Positions 8,491 through 15,082 are shown, counted from the stretch's first letter. The stretch: DNA of 64,000 nt from Streptomyces sp. NRRL F-5126 (GCF_000721265.1 NZ_JOFZ01000004.1:62001-126000), one strand, 5' to 3'. Program-made: numbers and translations. Notes: a model not told the origin generated them from the sequence alone.

Positions 8491-9059
8491 TTGACCGCCC
8501 AGTTTCCGTAGTCGGGGCCGTCGGGGAAGTCGGTGACCTCCGCACCCTCGGGCACGGAGTCATGGTCGAGCGGACCGCCGTAGGCGCGGGAGATCTCGTA
8601 GGCGATCTCGCGCGCAATCCTGCCGTCCTTCATCTCGAAGCAGTGGACCAGGCGCATGCTGATCCGCCGGCCCGGCTCGAACGGGAAGTTGGGCATGTCC
8701 TTGCCCACCACCGTCAGATCGGCGATCTGGTCGTCGAACACGAAGTCCTCTGTGGCGAAGCGCCGCAGTGTGGTCGTGCGGTTCCAGTGCACCGTCCTGA
8801 AGATGCCCAAGTACCCTTCCCTGACATCGTCGACGTTGTCGCAGACCAGGCCGCGTGCCGGAGCCTCCCACACGATGTCGGGGCCGTACACGGCCAGAGC
8901 CTTGTCGATGGTCTCGGGATTCTCGTTGTGGAAGTGAGCCTCGACCACGCGCAGGTTGTGCGCGATCAGCTCCTCGCGGGTCAACGTGCTGACGTCGACG
9001 TCCGGCACCACACCGTCGCCGATCCAGGGTGCTGCCTGCTCGTTCTGGGGGGTCGCCAT
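8487..9059 (-). CDS. SnoaL/NTF2-like protein
   Basis: A 190-aa protein of the NTF2-like cone-shaped fold. It has a helix region (LTREELIAHNLRVVEAHF), then a sheet with aromatic patches and the segment VHCFEMKDGRIAREIAYE typical of SnoaL-like polyketide cyclases, isomerases and ester cyclases. It is the first gene of the minus-strand operon. ATG 9059 is chosen; the upstream in-frame ATG at 9179 lies inside the operator and would add an implausible N-terminus. It may act as an isomerase, cyclase or dehydratase of an unstable intermediate, but no catalytic residue can be assigned. Confidence 0.75.
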   Translation of the reverse strand: MATPQNEQAAPWIGDGVVPDVDVSTLTREELIAHNLRVVEAHFHNENPETIDKALAVYGPDIVWEAPARGLVCDNVDDVREGYLGIFRTVHWNRTTTLRRFATEDFVFDDQIADLTVVGKDMPNFPFEPGRRISMRLVHCFEMKDGRIAREIAYEISRAYGGPLDHDSVPEGAEVTDFPDGPDYGNWAVK

Positions 9060-9156
9060 ATCTCCCGCCTTTCGCGTGGGTCGGCCCGGCTGCCGAAGGG
9101 GGCTCGTTCCGGGGAACCGGGCCTCGGCGGTCACCTGGCTGGACGGACCGAGCAAA

Positions 9157-9181
9157 TTAGACCTATTGATTAGGTTCATTT
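9157..9181 (-). promoter_or_regulatory. Operator, copy 2
   Basis: The reverse complement of this 25-bp block matches the block at 1281-1305 at 24 of 25 bases. The palindrome core is 9161-9175, with one arm base changed. It lies between the predicted -10 box (9184-9189) and the SnoaL-like start codon, the same place as copy 1 in its operon. Confidence 0.75.
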
Positions 9182-9183
9182 GG

Positions 9184-9213
9184 AGTATGGGCTCGGCGCA
9201 GGATGTCTGTCAA
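9184..9213 (-). promoter_or_regulatory. Promoter of the minus-strand catabolic operon
   Basis: Read on the minus strand: TTGACA (9213-9208), an 18-bp spacer, CATACT (9189-9184). The predicted start of transcription is near 9177, inside the operator block. The mRNA leader to the ATG at 9059 would be about 120 nt. Confidence 0.6.
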
Positions 9214-9352
9214 CGCCGCCCTGCTCCCAGAGGCCGGCGGGCTCCCCGGGACCGACCTGGCCCGCCCGGCGCGGCCGATCGCGACGCCGGGCCCATGCGC
9301 AGGCTCGCCCTGATCAGTCTGTTGGGATTCACGCCGACGCGCTCCCTCCGAA

Positions 9353-9418
9353 GGTGACCCTGCCGCTCCCAGGAAGGCCGGGGGCAGGCGTCCCCGTCCG
9401 GTGTGGTCGTAGCGTCCG
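9353..9418 (+). repeat. Flanking direct repeat, copy B
   Basis: The partner of 1023-1088, in the same orientation and 8330 bp away, with 52 of 66 bases identical in an ungapped alignment. Together the copies bracket both promoters and all seven island genes. Confidence 0.6.
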
Positions 9419-9480
9419 TCGAAAGGCACGCCGCTGAGGGAGAGCTGACGGAGAAGGGGGCCGTGCGATGCCGAACACCG

Positions 9481-9495
9481 TGAGTCGGCGACTCA
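9481..9495. repeat. Perfect 15-bp inverted repeat
   Basis: TGAGTCG-G-CGACTCA in otherwise gene-free DNA. It could be an orphan operator or a hairpin; no adjacent gene explains it. Confidence 0.4.
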
Positions 9496-10187
9496 TCGTG
9501 TGATCGCGGTCGACGAGTGTTCCGAAGATGGGGTCCCACGGTCCCACTGGGTGACCGTGAGCTCGGTGACCTGGCCTTCTATGGTGATGGCACTGTGCCG
9601 GGCATACCGCGTGGTTCGCGCGAAAGGGGGCGTCACGGGAGCTCCGTGTCGGATGTGCTGTCATCCCCCGCGGCCGGGTGCGGTCCGGGCGGTCCGGGCG
9701 GACCGGCGCGTCGCCGCTGACGACGGTGCCGGCGCCTTGGGGCCGTACCCGCGGCCGGCCGCCGGGCAGGCGCAGTGCGACGCGCGGCGGCGACGGTGGC
9801 ACGGGCGGCCGTCATCGGTGGCCGGGAGGGCGCGCCGGAATTCGTCGCGAGCGGTGACCGCTTCCCTGGCCACAAGGCCGCAGCCGATCAGGTGGGACAG
9901 CCGGCTCCGATGGCCCGAGCCGACGGCTGGAGTTGGCTGCCGCAGGTCTGTCCCGGCGGTGATGAGTGCCTACATGTCGATGGCTTTCCTGTCACCCATG
10001 CTCTGAGCCACCTCTCATAGTGGGACTGTCTCGTGGGGCCGCCACAGATATCGACTACGGACGCGGAAGGCTGAATTTCGCCCTCCCGAAAGGGAAGGAG
10101 ATGCGCGCCGGCGACATCCTCGCGTGCGACTGGGACCGCGGCAGGGGCCCTTTTCGCGTTCGCGGCGCGCCTATAGGCTCATGCGCC

Positions 10188-10520
10188 ATGACCGACTTCG
10201 TGCAGGTGTCCACGGCGACAGAGACCCGCGAGCAGGCCGTCGAGTTGGCCCAGTCCGTAGTACGCGACCGGCTGGCAGCCGGGGCGCAGATCATCGGCCC
10301 GGTCACGTCCGTGTTCTGGCACCTCGGGGAGTTCGGCACCGGCGAGGAGTGGCAGCTCCTGCTCAAGACCCGGGCGGACCGGTACCCCGCCTTGGAGGCG
10401 CACCTCATCGACCATCACCCGTGGGACAACCCGGAGGTGGCCGCGGTACCGATCGTCGCGGGCGCGGAACGATGCCTGAGCTGGCTGAAAGAGAATACCG
10501 AGCCCGTGTCAGGTGGCTGA
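10188..10520 (+). CDS. cutA: CutA1-like divalent cation tolerance protein
   Basis: A 110-aa protein matching the whole CutA1 family. It has the start VQVSTATETREQAVELAQSV, the central GAQIIGPVTSVFWHLGE and the end region HPWDNPEVAAVPI. CutA1 proteins form very stable trimers with a ferredoxin-like fold; in enterobacteria they are linked to copper tolerance, but the molecular role is unsettled. TAGGCT (10174-10179) ends 8 bases before the ATG and there is no Shine-Dalgarno sequence, so the transcript may be leaderless. It runs tail-to-tail into the next gene with a 12-bp overlap. Confidence 0.93.
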   Translation: MTDFVQVSTATETREQAVELAQSVVRDRLAAGAQIIGPVTSVFWHLGEFGTGEEWQLLLKTRADRYPALEAHLIDHHPWDNPEVAAVPIVAGAERCLSWLKENTEPVSGG

Positions 10521-11825
10521 CCTTTCCAGGACCGCAGCCACGGCGGGCACCCCGCGATGTGCGCCGAGGCGACCCAGCACGGGCGCCAGCCTCTGGCGCG
10601 GCCGCACGGACGCCACTCCGTCCGACAGGTCCAAGGCCCGCGCGACCACGGCCGCCGACTGCTCCACCTCGCCTGCGCTCAGGTAGGCGTCGGCGAGCCA
10701 CGACGAGTACAGGGCCTTGTCCCTGGCGTGGCTGTCGTCGTACTGCGCCAGTGCCTGTTCCAGTGCGGGTACGGCGCGGAGCGGGCGGCGTAGCTCGGCC
10801 CAGCAGCGCCCGGACATGATCTGTAGCTCGGTCGCGTCCACCCACGCCACCCAGTCCGGTTGCGGTTCGCCGGACGCGTCGTGGAGCGCTGCAGTCGCGT
10901 CGTTCAGCGCCTGCTCCGTCTCGGTGGCGAGGCCGGCCACGGCGCAGGCCCAGGCCTTGCGTTCGTAGAGCAGGGCCCGGACGCCGGCCGGGGCGCCGGC
11001 GCCGATGGTTTCGCACGAGCGTGCCGCGATGTCGACTCCGGTTCGGCGGTCGCCGGCGACGGTTTGGTAGGCGAGGAACGCGAGCGCGTTGCCCGCCAGG
11101 TCGGCGTCGCCTGCCTGCTGTGCGGCCAGGTAGCTGTCTCGGTACAGCCCTGCCGCGTCGGCCTCTTTGCCGCCGTCGAAGGCGGCCCATCCGGCCTGCT
11201 GCGCCTGCTCGGAGAGGACGGACAGGAGCCCGCGCTTCGTCGTCTCCGTGTACGACGCGTTCCGCAGGGCGGCTTTCGTGGACTGGTACTCGCCGAGGTA
11301 CACGCGGTAGGTGTCGCCTCCGCCGAGGACATCGTCGAGGCGGCGCAACCGCGCGGTGCGTTCGCGTAGACGCCGGGGTGTGTCCGCTCCCAGTCGTCCG
11401 ATCAGGTCGGGGCGGGTAAGGGCTGGGAGGCCGGCGGCGAGGCCGGCGCCGGTGGTTACTCGGAGGAAGGTTCTGCGCTGCACGTCGTTCCCGTTCTCTG
11501 TGGTGCTGTGCGCAGGGAACGACGGCGCGGATGCTGTCTCCCACGGGCGGGAGGCCAGCCCGACCATGGCGCCGGGGATGCGGAGGGCGTCCGCGATCCG
11601 CACGATCTTGTCGAACGTGGTCACGGCGCCCCGCCCGCGGGCGAGGGTGCCCACGCGCTCCGGCTTGATGTCGCACTCGGCGGCGATCTTCGAGTAGCTG
11701 ATGCCCGCGTACCGGCGCGCGAGCCGGAACACCGTCCCGAAGTCGTGCGCGCCGATGGCCGAGCGCATGTCCGGCCGGTCGAGTAGCGCTCTGGGGAGCG
11801 CGGTTGGCGGTTCGTATCCAGTCAT
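10509..11825 (-). CDS. XRE-type regulator with helical-repeat C-terminus
   Basis: A 438-aa protein. Residues about 30-90 contain a helix-turn-helix (ISYSKIAAECDIKPERVGTLARG), followed by RRTFLRVTTGAGLAAGLPAL, a twin-arginine-like stretch in the middle of the chain. About 270 residues of TPR-like alpha repeats follow (AWAAFDGGKEADAAGLYRDS, LSAGEVEQSAAVVARALD). This layout recurs in streptomycete regulators related to differentiation and signalling. The internal RR motif is unlikely to be an export signal in a DNA-binding protein. ATG 11825 with GAGG 5 bp upstream is the chosen start; ATG 11864 is an alternative. A 15-bp palindrome (11881-11895) lies in the divergent promoter region. Confidence 0.8.
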   Translation of the reverse strand: MTGYEPPTALPRALLDRPDMRSAIGAHDFGTVFRLARRYAGISYSKIAAECDIKPERVGTLARGRGAVTTFDKIVRIADALRIPGAMVGLASRPWETASAPSFPAHSTTENGNDVQRRTFLRVTTGAGLAAGLPALTRPDLIGRLGADTPRRLRERTARLRRLDDVLGGGDTYRVYLGEYQSTKAALRNASYTETTKRGLLSVLSEQAQQAGWAAFDGGKEADAAGLYRDSYLAAQQAGDADLAGNALAFLAYQTVAGDRRTGVDIAARSCETIGAGAPAGVRALLYERKAWACAVAGLATETEQALNDATAALHDASGEPQPDWVAWVDATELQIMSGRCWAELRRPLRAVPALEQALAQYDDSHARDKALYSSWLADAYLSAGEVEQSAAVVARALDLSDGVASVRPRQRLAPVLGRLGAHRGVPAVAAVLERSAT

Positions 11826-11880
11826 GGCTGCCTCGTCGTGCCTGCTCGGCTGAGTGTGCGTCATCGCCAGGCCCGCAGCG

Positions 11881-11895
11881 TACCCATCATGGGTA
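11881..11895. promoter_or_regulatory. Palindromic operator TACCCAT-C-ATGGGTA
   Basis: A perfect 7-1-7 inverted repeat between the divergently read XRE regulator (start 11825) and the small-gene operon beginning at 12008. The position suggests autoregulation by the XRE protein and shared control of the small genes. Confidence 0.55.
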
Positions 11896-12007
11896 TGCCT
11901 GCACCGGGGAAGTGACCGAAGGTCCCCCGTCAGAAGGTGGCACGACGAACCCCCGCAATCGGGTGAACGGTCCGGGGGCGTGGCCCACGCTGACAAGGAG
12001 CGTCGAC

Positions 12008-12211
12008 GTGAAGAACGAAACCACAGTCCCGCCGTCGGAGCCAGCGCGGCCGCTGGCACCGGTGTCCGGCTGCGACGTCTGTGCCGCCTGCTTCAGCCAG
12101 TGGCAGGAGGCGTCGACCGAGGGGCATCCCGCGTTCGACCCCTCGCACGCGGCCGACCTGGCAGCCGAGATCGGCCGCCACCCTCACCCCCGGCTCGGCG
12201 GCGCGTCATGA
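12008..12211 (+). CDS. Small protein with CxxCxxC motif
   Basis: A 67-aa protein starting at GTG 12008 with AAGGAG (11995-12000) 7 bp upstream. The sequence is hydrophilic, with CDVCAACFSQW, a possible metal-binding knuckle, and a C-terminal His-rich tail. No known family is recognised. Its stop overlaps the next start (ATGA). Similar tiny genes commonly accompany XRE regulators in streptomycete accessory regions; the function is unknown. Confidence 0.65.
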   Translation: MKNETTVPPSEPARPLAPVSGCDVCAACFSQWQEASTEGHPAFDPSHAADLAAEIGRHPHPRLGGAS

Positions 12212-12381
12212 CGCAGTGCTTCAAGGGCGGCCACGACTTCCCCATCGAGGACGAGTACGGCGCGTACTGCGAGGAGCACGGGGTCGAGCTCATCCGCAGG
12301 ACGCCGCATCCGGTGCCGCTGCCGCACCCGCTCATGCCCCGGCCTGCCGCCGCCGACGAGGCGCCGCCGCGCGCCACCTGA
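12208..12381 (+). CDS. Small hypothetical protein
   Basis: A 57-aa protein, ATG 12208 overlapping the preceding stop. The N-terminal half carries two cysteines and two histidines (CFKGGHDF, YCEEHGVELIRR); the C-terminal half is proline-rich. A strong hairpin (12382-12431) starts at the base after its stop, so this gene ends the mini-operon. No function can be assigned. Confidence 0.6.
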   Translation: MTQCFKGGHDFPIEDEYGAYCEEHGVELIRRTPHPVPLPHPLMPRPAAADEAPPRAT

Positions 12382-12431
12382 CCGCTCCGGCCGGCGGGAT
12401 CCCCCGTGCTCGTCGCACCCCGCCGGCCGGA
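12382..12431 (+). terminator. Hairpin terminator after the micro-operon
   Basis: A perfect 15-bp stem (12382-12396 with 12417-12431) and a 20-nt loop, beginning immediately after the stop codon at 12381. There is no U-tract, as is usual in streptomycetes. Confidence 0.65.
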
Positions 12432-12536
12432 GCCCACAATCCCCGCGCCGCCACTCGTTCGGGTGGCGGTCGCGGGTGAGCCCCACCGCACCACCGTTCG
12501 CCCGCCACGCTGGGCCGCATGACTGGAGGCCATCAC

Positions 12537-12731
12537 GTGGTGCAGATCCCGCCGAGGTGCCCGACCGACCAGAGCATGCTGTGGAAGGACACGACCCGGA
12601 TCACTCCGGCCTGCCCCGACAACTGGCACTGGCACTGCTCGGGCTGCTCTCGCGCGTTCACGCCGACCGCCGAGGACAAGGAGAGGTTCCGCCATGGGAC
12701 ACGAAGAGGATCGACAGACCCCGTGTGGTAA
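12537..12731 (+). CDS. Small Cys/His/Trp-rich protein
   Basis: A 64-aa protein. GTG 12537 is chosen because GGAGG (12525-12529) lies 7 bp upstream; ATG 12519 would place that site inside the gene. The core CPDNWHWHCSGCSRAFTP holds CxxC and looks like half of a zinc ribbon. The 3' end overlaps the next small gene by 38 bp in another frame. No family is recognised. Confidence 0.55.
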   Translation: MVQIPPRCPTDQSMLWKDTTRITPACPDNWHWHCSGCSRAFTPTAEDKERFRHGTRRGSTDPVW

Positions 12732-12831
12732 CAACGGCTGCCGGGGCTGGAAGGTGACCGTCTACGTGTACAACGACGACGGCGACTGCATCTCTCAGCA
12801 CATGTGGCCCTGCAACGTGTGCGGCCAGTAG
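12694..12831 (+). CDS. 45-aa zinc-finger-like peptide
   Basis: ATG 12694 is preceded by AAGGAGAGG with good spacing. The peptide has CGNNGCRGW and CNVCGQ, two Cys pairs like a miniature DnaJ-type zinc ribbon, around a beta-rich middle (WKVTVYVYNDDGDC). It starts inside the preceding gene, in another reading frame. A hairpin at 12846-12874 follows. The function is unknown; metal binding is inferred from the cysteine spacing. Confidence 0.55.
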   Translation: MGHEEDRQTPCGNNGCRGWKVTVYVYNDDGDCISQHMWPCNVCGQ

Positions 12832-12845
12832 AGCACGCCATCCGG

Positions 12846-12874
12846 GCCCCGGTCGCCACTACGGCGGCCGGGGC
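12846..12874. terminator. Bidirectional hairpin between convergent genes
   Basis: A 12-bp stem (12846-12857 with 12863-12874, one G-T wobble) and a 5-nt loop. It lies between the small zinc-finger gene and the stop codon of the minus-strand XRE remnant. Confidence 0.6.
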
Positions 12875-13123
12875 TCACGCGTCCCGTATGAGGTGTGCGA
12901 GCGGCGCGCCGATGGCGTCGGCGATGTCGAGGAGCGTGTCCAGCCGCGGGGAGACCTGGCCGCGTTCGATGCGCCCGTACGAGTCTCGCTCGATGCTGGC
13001 GCGCTCGGCGACGGTCTGCTGGGTGAGGTTGGCGCAGAGGCGGGCCTGCCGCATGTGGTCGCCGATGGCTCGGCGTCGGTCGCGTCGGCGATCGGGGTTT
13101 CCAGTTATAGGTGTTCCATGTGT
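12875..13123 (-). pseudogene. XRE helix-turn-helix gene lacking a usable start
   Basis: The last 59 codons from ATG 13054 encode most of a canonical XRE domain (LTQQTVAERASIERDSYGRIERG, then SPRLDTLLDIADAIGAPLAHLI). Helix 1 (RRRAIGDHMRQARL) lies upstream of that ATG in a frame that reaches the stop at 13124-13126 without any ATG, GTG or TTG. A GTG at about 13127, overlapping that stop, opens the neighbouring frame (MNTWNTYNWKPRS). A single-base slip near 13090-13105 would join it to the XRE domain. Either the gene is frameshifted, the assembly has an error, or translation starts at ATG 13054 on a shortened domain. Confidence 0.6.
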
Positions 13124-13606
13124 TCACCGGGCCGCCGCGGCGTAGAGCCGTCGGCCGTGGTCGAGGGAGTAGCTGCGGTGCGCCAGGAGGTCGGCGACCA
13201 TGGCGTCGCCCGCTTCGGCCTCGCGGATCAGGGTGCCGCCGCCGTCTTCGTCGTCGGTGCGGCGCAGCGTACGGACCCTGTGCTCGATGCGCGTGACGGC
13301 CGCCTCTCCGATGCGCCGGCCGCTGGTGATCTCGCCTGCGGCCAATGGGTCGGCGGTGAGCCAGGAGAACAGGTTGGCGGTCAGGGCCGTCGAGCTGGGG
13401 ATGAAAGATCGGCGATGCATGTCACTCCCGACTGAGTATGTGAGCGCGTCCAGCGCACCTCGTGCGGTCCACGGGAAGTCTCTGTGCTGCTGAAGCGGGT
13501 CGAACTCCAGCCATGTGGGCCAGGGGTGGGTGTCGACGAGGCACGGGTCGATGTCGAACAGCTCGGCCAGCAGCCTTTGCGGCAAGGGGCACGCGCCCTC
13601 GACCAT
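13124..13606 (-). pseudogene. Truncated XRE/TPR regulator fragment
   Basis: The readable core (LLAELFDIDPCLVDTHPWPTW, then SVGSDMHRRSFI, then GGGTLIREAEAGDAMVADLL and SYSLDHGRRLYAAAAR) is the central part of the actinobacterial HTH-TPR regulators. They normally have a DNA-binding domain before it and some 200 residues of repeats after it. Here the frame stops at LYAAAAR and no helix-turn-helix precedes it. I read it as a both-ends-truncated remnant. The long open frame continuing to 14575 is a shadow of the HipA-like gene. The next feature downstream is another broken regulator. Confidence 0.55.
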
Positions 13607-13747
13607 ATGCTTGGGGAGCGGGGAGATCAGAGCGCAGCCGAAACTCCCCAGATTCTCCCCAGGGCCGTTGACGGGTGATTCGCGCTCCGGCACCCCTGGG
13701 AAGTAGTCCGTGGAATGTAAGGCTGAAGAGATGGGTGGCCTGGGAAA

Positions 13748-14596
13748 GTGCTGGAAGAGGTGACTGCGACTCGCTATGTCACGCCCCTGCGTGAAGGCGG
13801 GTCGCTGCCCGGGATTGTCGAGGCCGACGACCTCGGCACGTACGTCATGAAGTTCACCGGCGCCGGCCAGGGGCGCAAGACGCTCGTCGCCGAGGTCGTC
13901 TGCGGCGAGCTCGGCCGCTGCCTCGGGCTGCGGGTGCCCGAGCTGGTCACCATGCAGCTCGACCCGGTCATCGGTCTGTCGGAGCCCGACCAGGAGGTCC
14001 AGGAGCTGCTGAAGGCGAGCGGCGGGCTGAACCTCGGCATGGACTACCTGCCGGGGTCGATAGGGTTCGACCCGCTCGCGTACGAGGTCGGGTCTGAAGA
14101 GGCCGGCCGTGTCGTCTGGTTCGACGCCCTGATCAACAACGTCGACCGCTCCTGGCGCAATCCGAACATGCTCGTCTGGCACGAAGACCTCTACCTCATC
14201 GACCACGGCGCCACCATGATCTGGCATCACAACTGGCCCACCGCGCAGGCTTCCGCGGCCAAGCCCTACAACGCCTCCGACCACGCGCTGGCGCCGTTCT
14301 CGCCGGACGTCGCGGCCGCGGCCGCAGCGCTCGCGCCGCTGGTGACGGAGGACCTGCTCGCGCAGGTCACCGCGGCCGTGCCGGACGAGTGGCTGGTCGA
14401 CGAGCCCGGGTTCGCGACGACGGACGAGCTGCGGCGCGCCTACGCGGCGCCGCTGCTTGCCCGGGCGGCCACCATCCACGAGCGCATCGTCATGGACGCG
14501 CCCACCAGGAAGGGCCCCTCGCGTGCGCCCGGTTGGCTCACCGGCCGTCCGGACGACGCCGTCCGCGTGCCGCACGGACGGGAGGGCGGCCGATGA
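13748..14596 (+). CDS. HipA-like kinase-family protein
   Basis: A 282-aa protein of the short HipA-like group. It contains NNVDRSWRNPNM (catalytic-loop Asp about 133 and Asn) and LIDHGATM (Mg-binding Asp about 152), matching the HipA/PI4K-like kinase active site. The HipA N-terminal subdomain is missing, as usual for this shorter group. The GTG start at 13748 is the first good start after the stop-rich spacer. The stop overlaps the DUF3037 start (ATGA). This pair co-occurs widely in actinobacteria; whether it is a toxin-antitoxin pair is unknown. Confidence 0.8.
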   Translation: MLEEVTATRYVTPLREGGSLPGIVEADDLGTYVMKFTGAGQGRKTLVAEVVCGELGRCLGLRVPELVTMQLDPVIGLSEPDQEVQELLKASGGLNLGMDYLPGSIGFDPLAYEVGSEEAGRVVWFDALINNVDRSWRNPNMLVWHEDLYLIDHGATMIWHHNWPTAQASAAKPYNASDHALAPFSPDVAAAAAALAPLVTEDLLAQVTAAVPDEWLVDEPGFATTDELRRAYAAPLLARAATIHERIVMDAPTRKGPSRAPGWLTGRPDDAVRVPHGREGGR

Positions 14597-14976
14597 GCGT
14601 GCGGGACGTCTACGAGTACGCGCTGCTGCGCGTGGTGCCGCGCGTCGAGCGCGGCGAGTGCTGCAACGCCGGGGTGATCGTGTACTGCCGGGCGCAGTCC
14701 TTCATCGCCGCGAGGACGCACCTGGACGAGGCGCGCGTGACGGCGCTCGATCCGTCGGTGGACCTGGCGGGCGTGCGGGCCGCGCTCGCGGCCGTCGAGT
14801 CCGTGTGCGACGGAGGCGCCTCGGCGGGCCAGGCCGGGCGGGACGAGCCGGGACGCAGGTTCCGCTGGCTGATCGCGCCGCGCTCCACCGTCGTGCAGCC
14901 GGGGCCCGTCCACACGGGGCTTACGGCCGACCCGAAGGCGGAGGCCGAGCGGCTGCTCGATCTGCTGGTGCGCTGA
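14593..14976 (+). CDS. DUF3037 protein
   Basis: A 127-aa protein that begins YEYALLRVVPRVERGECCNAGVIVYC, the DUF3037 hallmark. It starts at ATG 14593, overlapping the HipA-like stop, so the two are translated as a unit. No biochemical role is established for DUF3037. The tight coupling suggests it is a partner, regulator or target of the kinase-like protein. Confidence 0.8.
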   Translation: MSVRDVYEYALLRVVPRVERGECCNAGVIVYCRAQSFIAARTHLDEARVTALDPSVDLAGVRAALAAVESVCDGGASAGQAGRDEPGRRFRWLIAPRSTVVQPGPVHTGLTADPKAEAERLLDLLVR

Positions 14977-15040
14977 TCGTCGCGAGGACCGTTCTGCGGT
15001 ACCCCGCGGCCCATGAGGCGACCGCCACCGGCCCGGCCCG

Positions 15041-15069
15041 TTGACACCGCGTGCCAGGGCTTCTAGCGT
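15041..15069 (+). promoter_or_regulatory. Sigma-70-type promoter of the SDR operon
   Basis: A perfect TTGACA (15041-15046), a 17-bp spacer and TAGCGT (15064-15069). This is among the best-formed promoters in the window, reading toward the gene at 15134. Confidence 0.7.
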
Positions 15070-15082
15070 CGTTCTGCCAAGA

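Larger units (their letters stand above)
9214..10170. other. Gene-poor stretch between island and cutA
   Basis: Nearly 1 kb without a convincing gene. Frames here are short or Pro/Arg-rich on both strands. It holds the copy B repeat (9353-9418) and a perfect 15-bp inverted repeat TGAGTCG-G-CGACTCA (9481-9495). Decayed mobile-element or gene debris is possible but nothing is recognisable. Confidence 0.5.

Noticed and set aside
9060..9179. Longer start for the SnoaL-like gene (ATG 9179)
   Set aside because: The ATG lies inside the operator and downstream-promoter region; MATPQNEQ at 9059 is the natural N-terminus.
1023..9418. Active composite transposon
   Set aside because: The flanking repeats are only 79 percent identical and no transposase, integrase or tRNA attachment site is present; I keep only the repeat observation.
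9500..10006. 168-codon plus-strand frame in the gene-poor stretch
   Set aside because: No domain, no ribosome-binding site and atypical composition; possible debris only.
12795..13127. 110-codon minus-strand frame MNTWNTYNWK...
   Set aside because: Only its first about 13 codons look natural; the rest is Arg/Pro/His shadow sequence of the XRE frame, so I treat it as evidence for a frameshift, not as a gene.
13607..14575. Continuation of the minus-strand regulator frame across the HipA-like gene
   Set aside because: The sequence loses all similarity to the regulator and matches the complement of the kinase-like gene; kept only 13124-13606 as a fragment.
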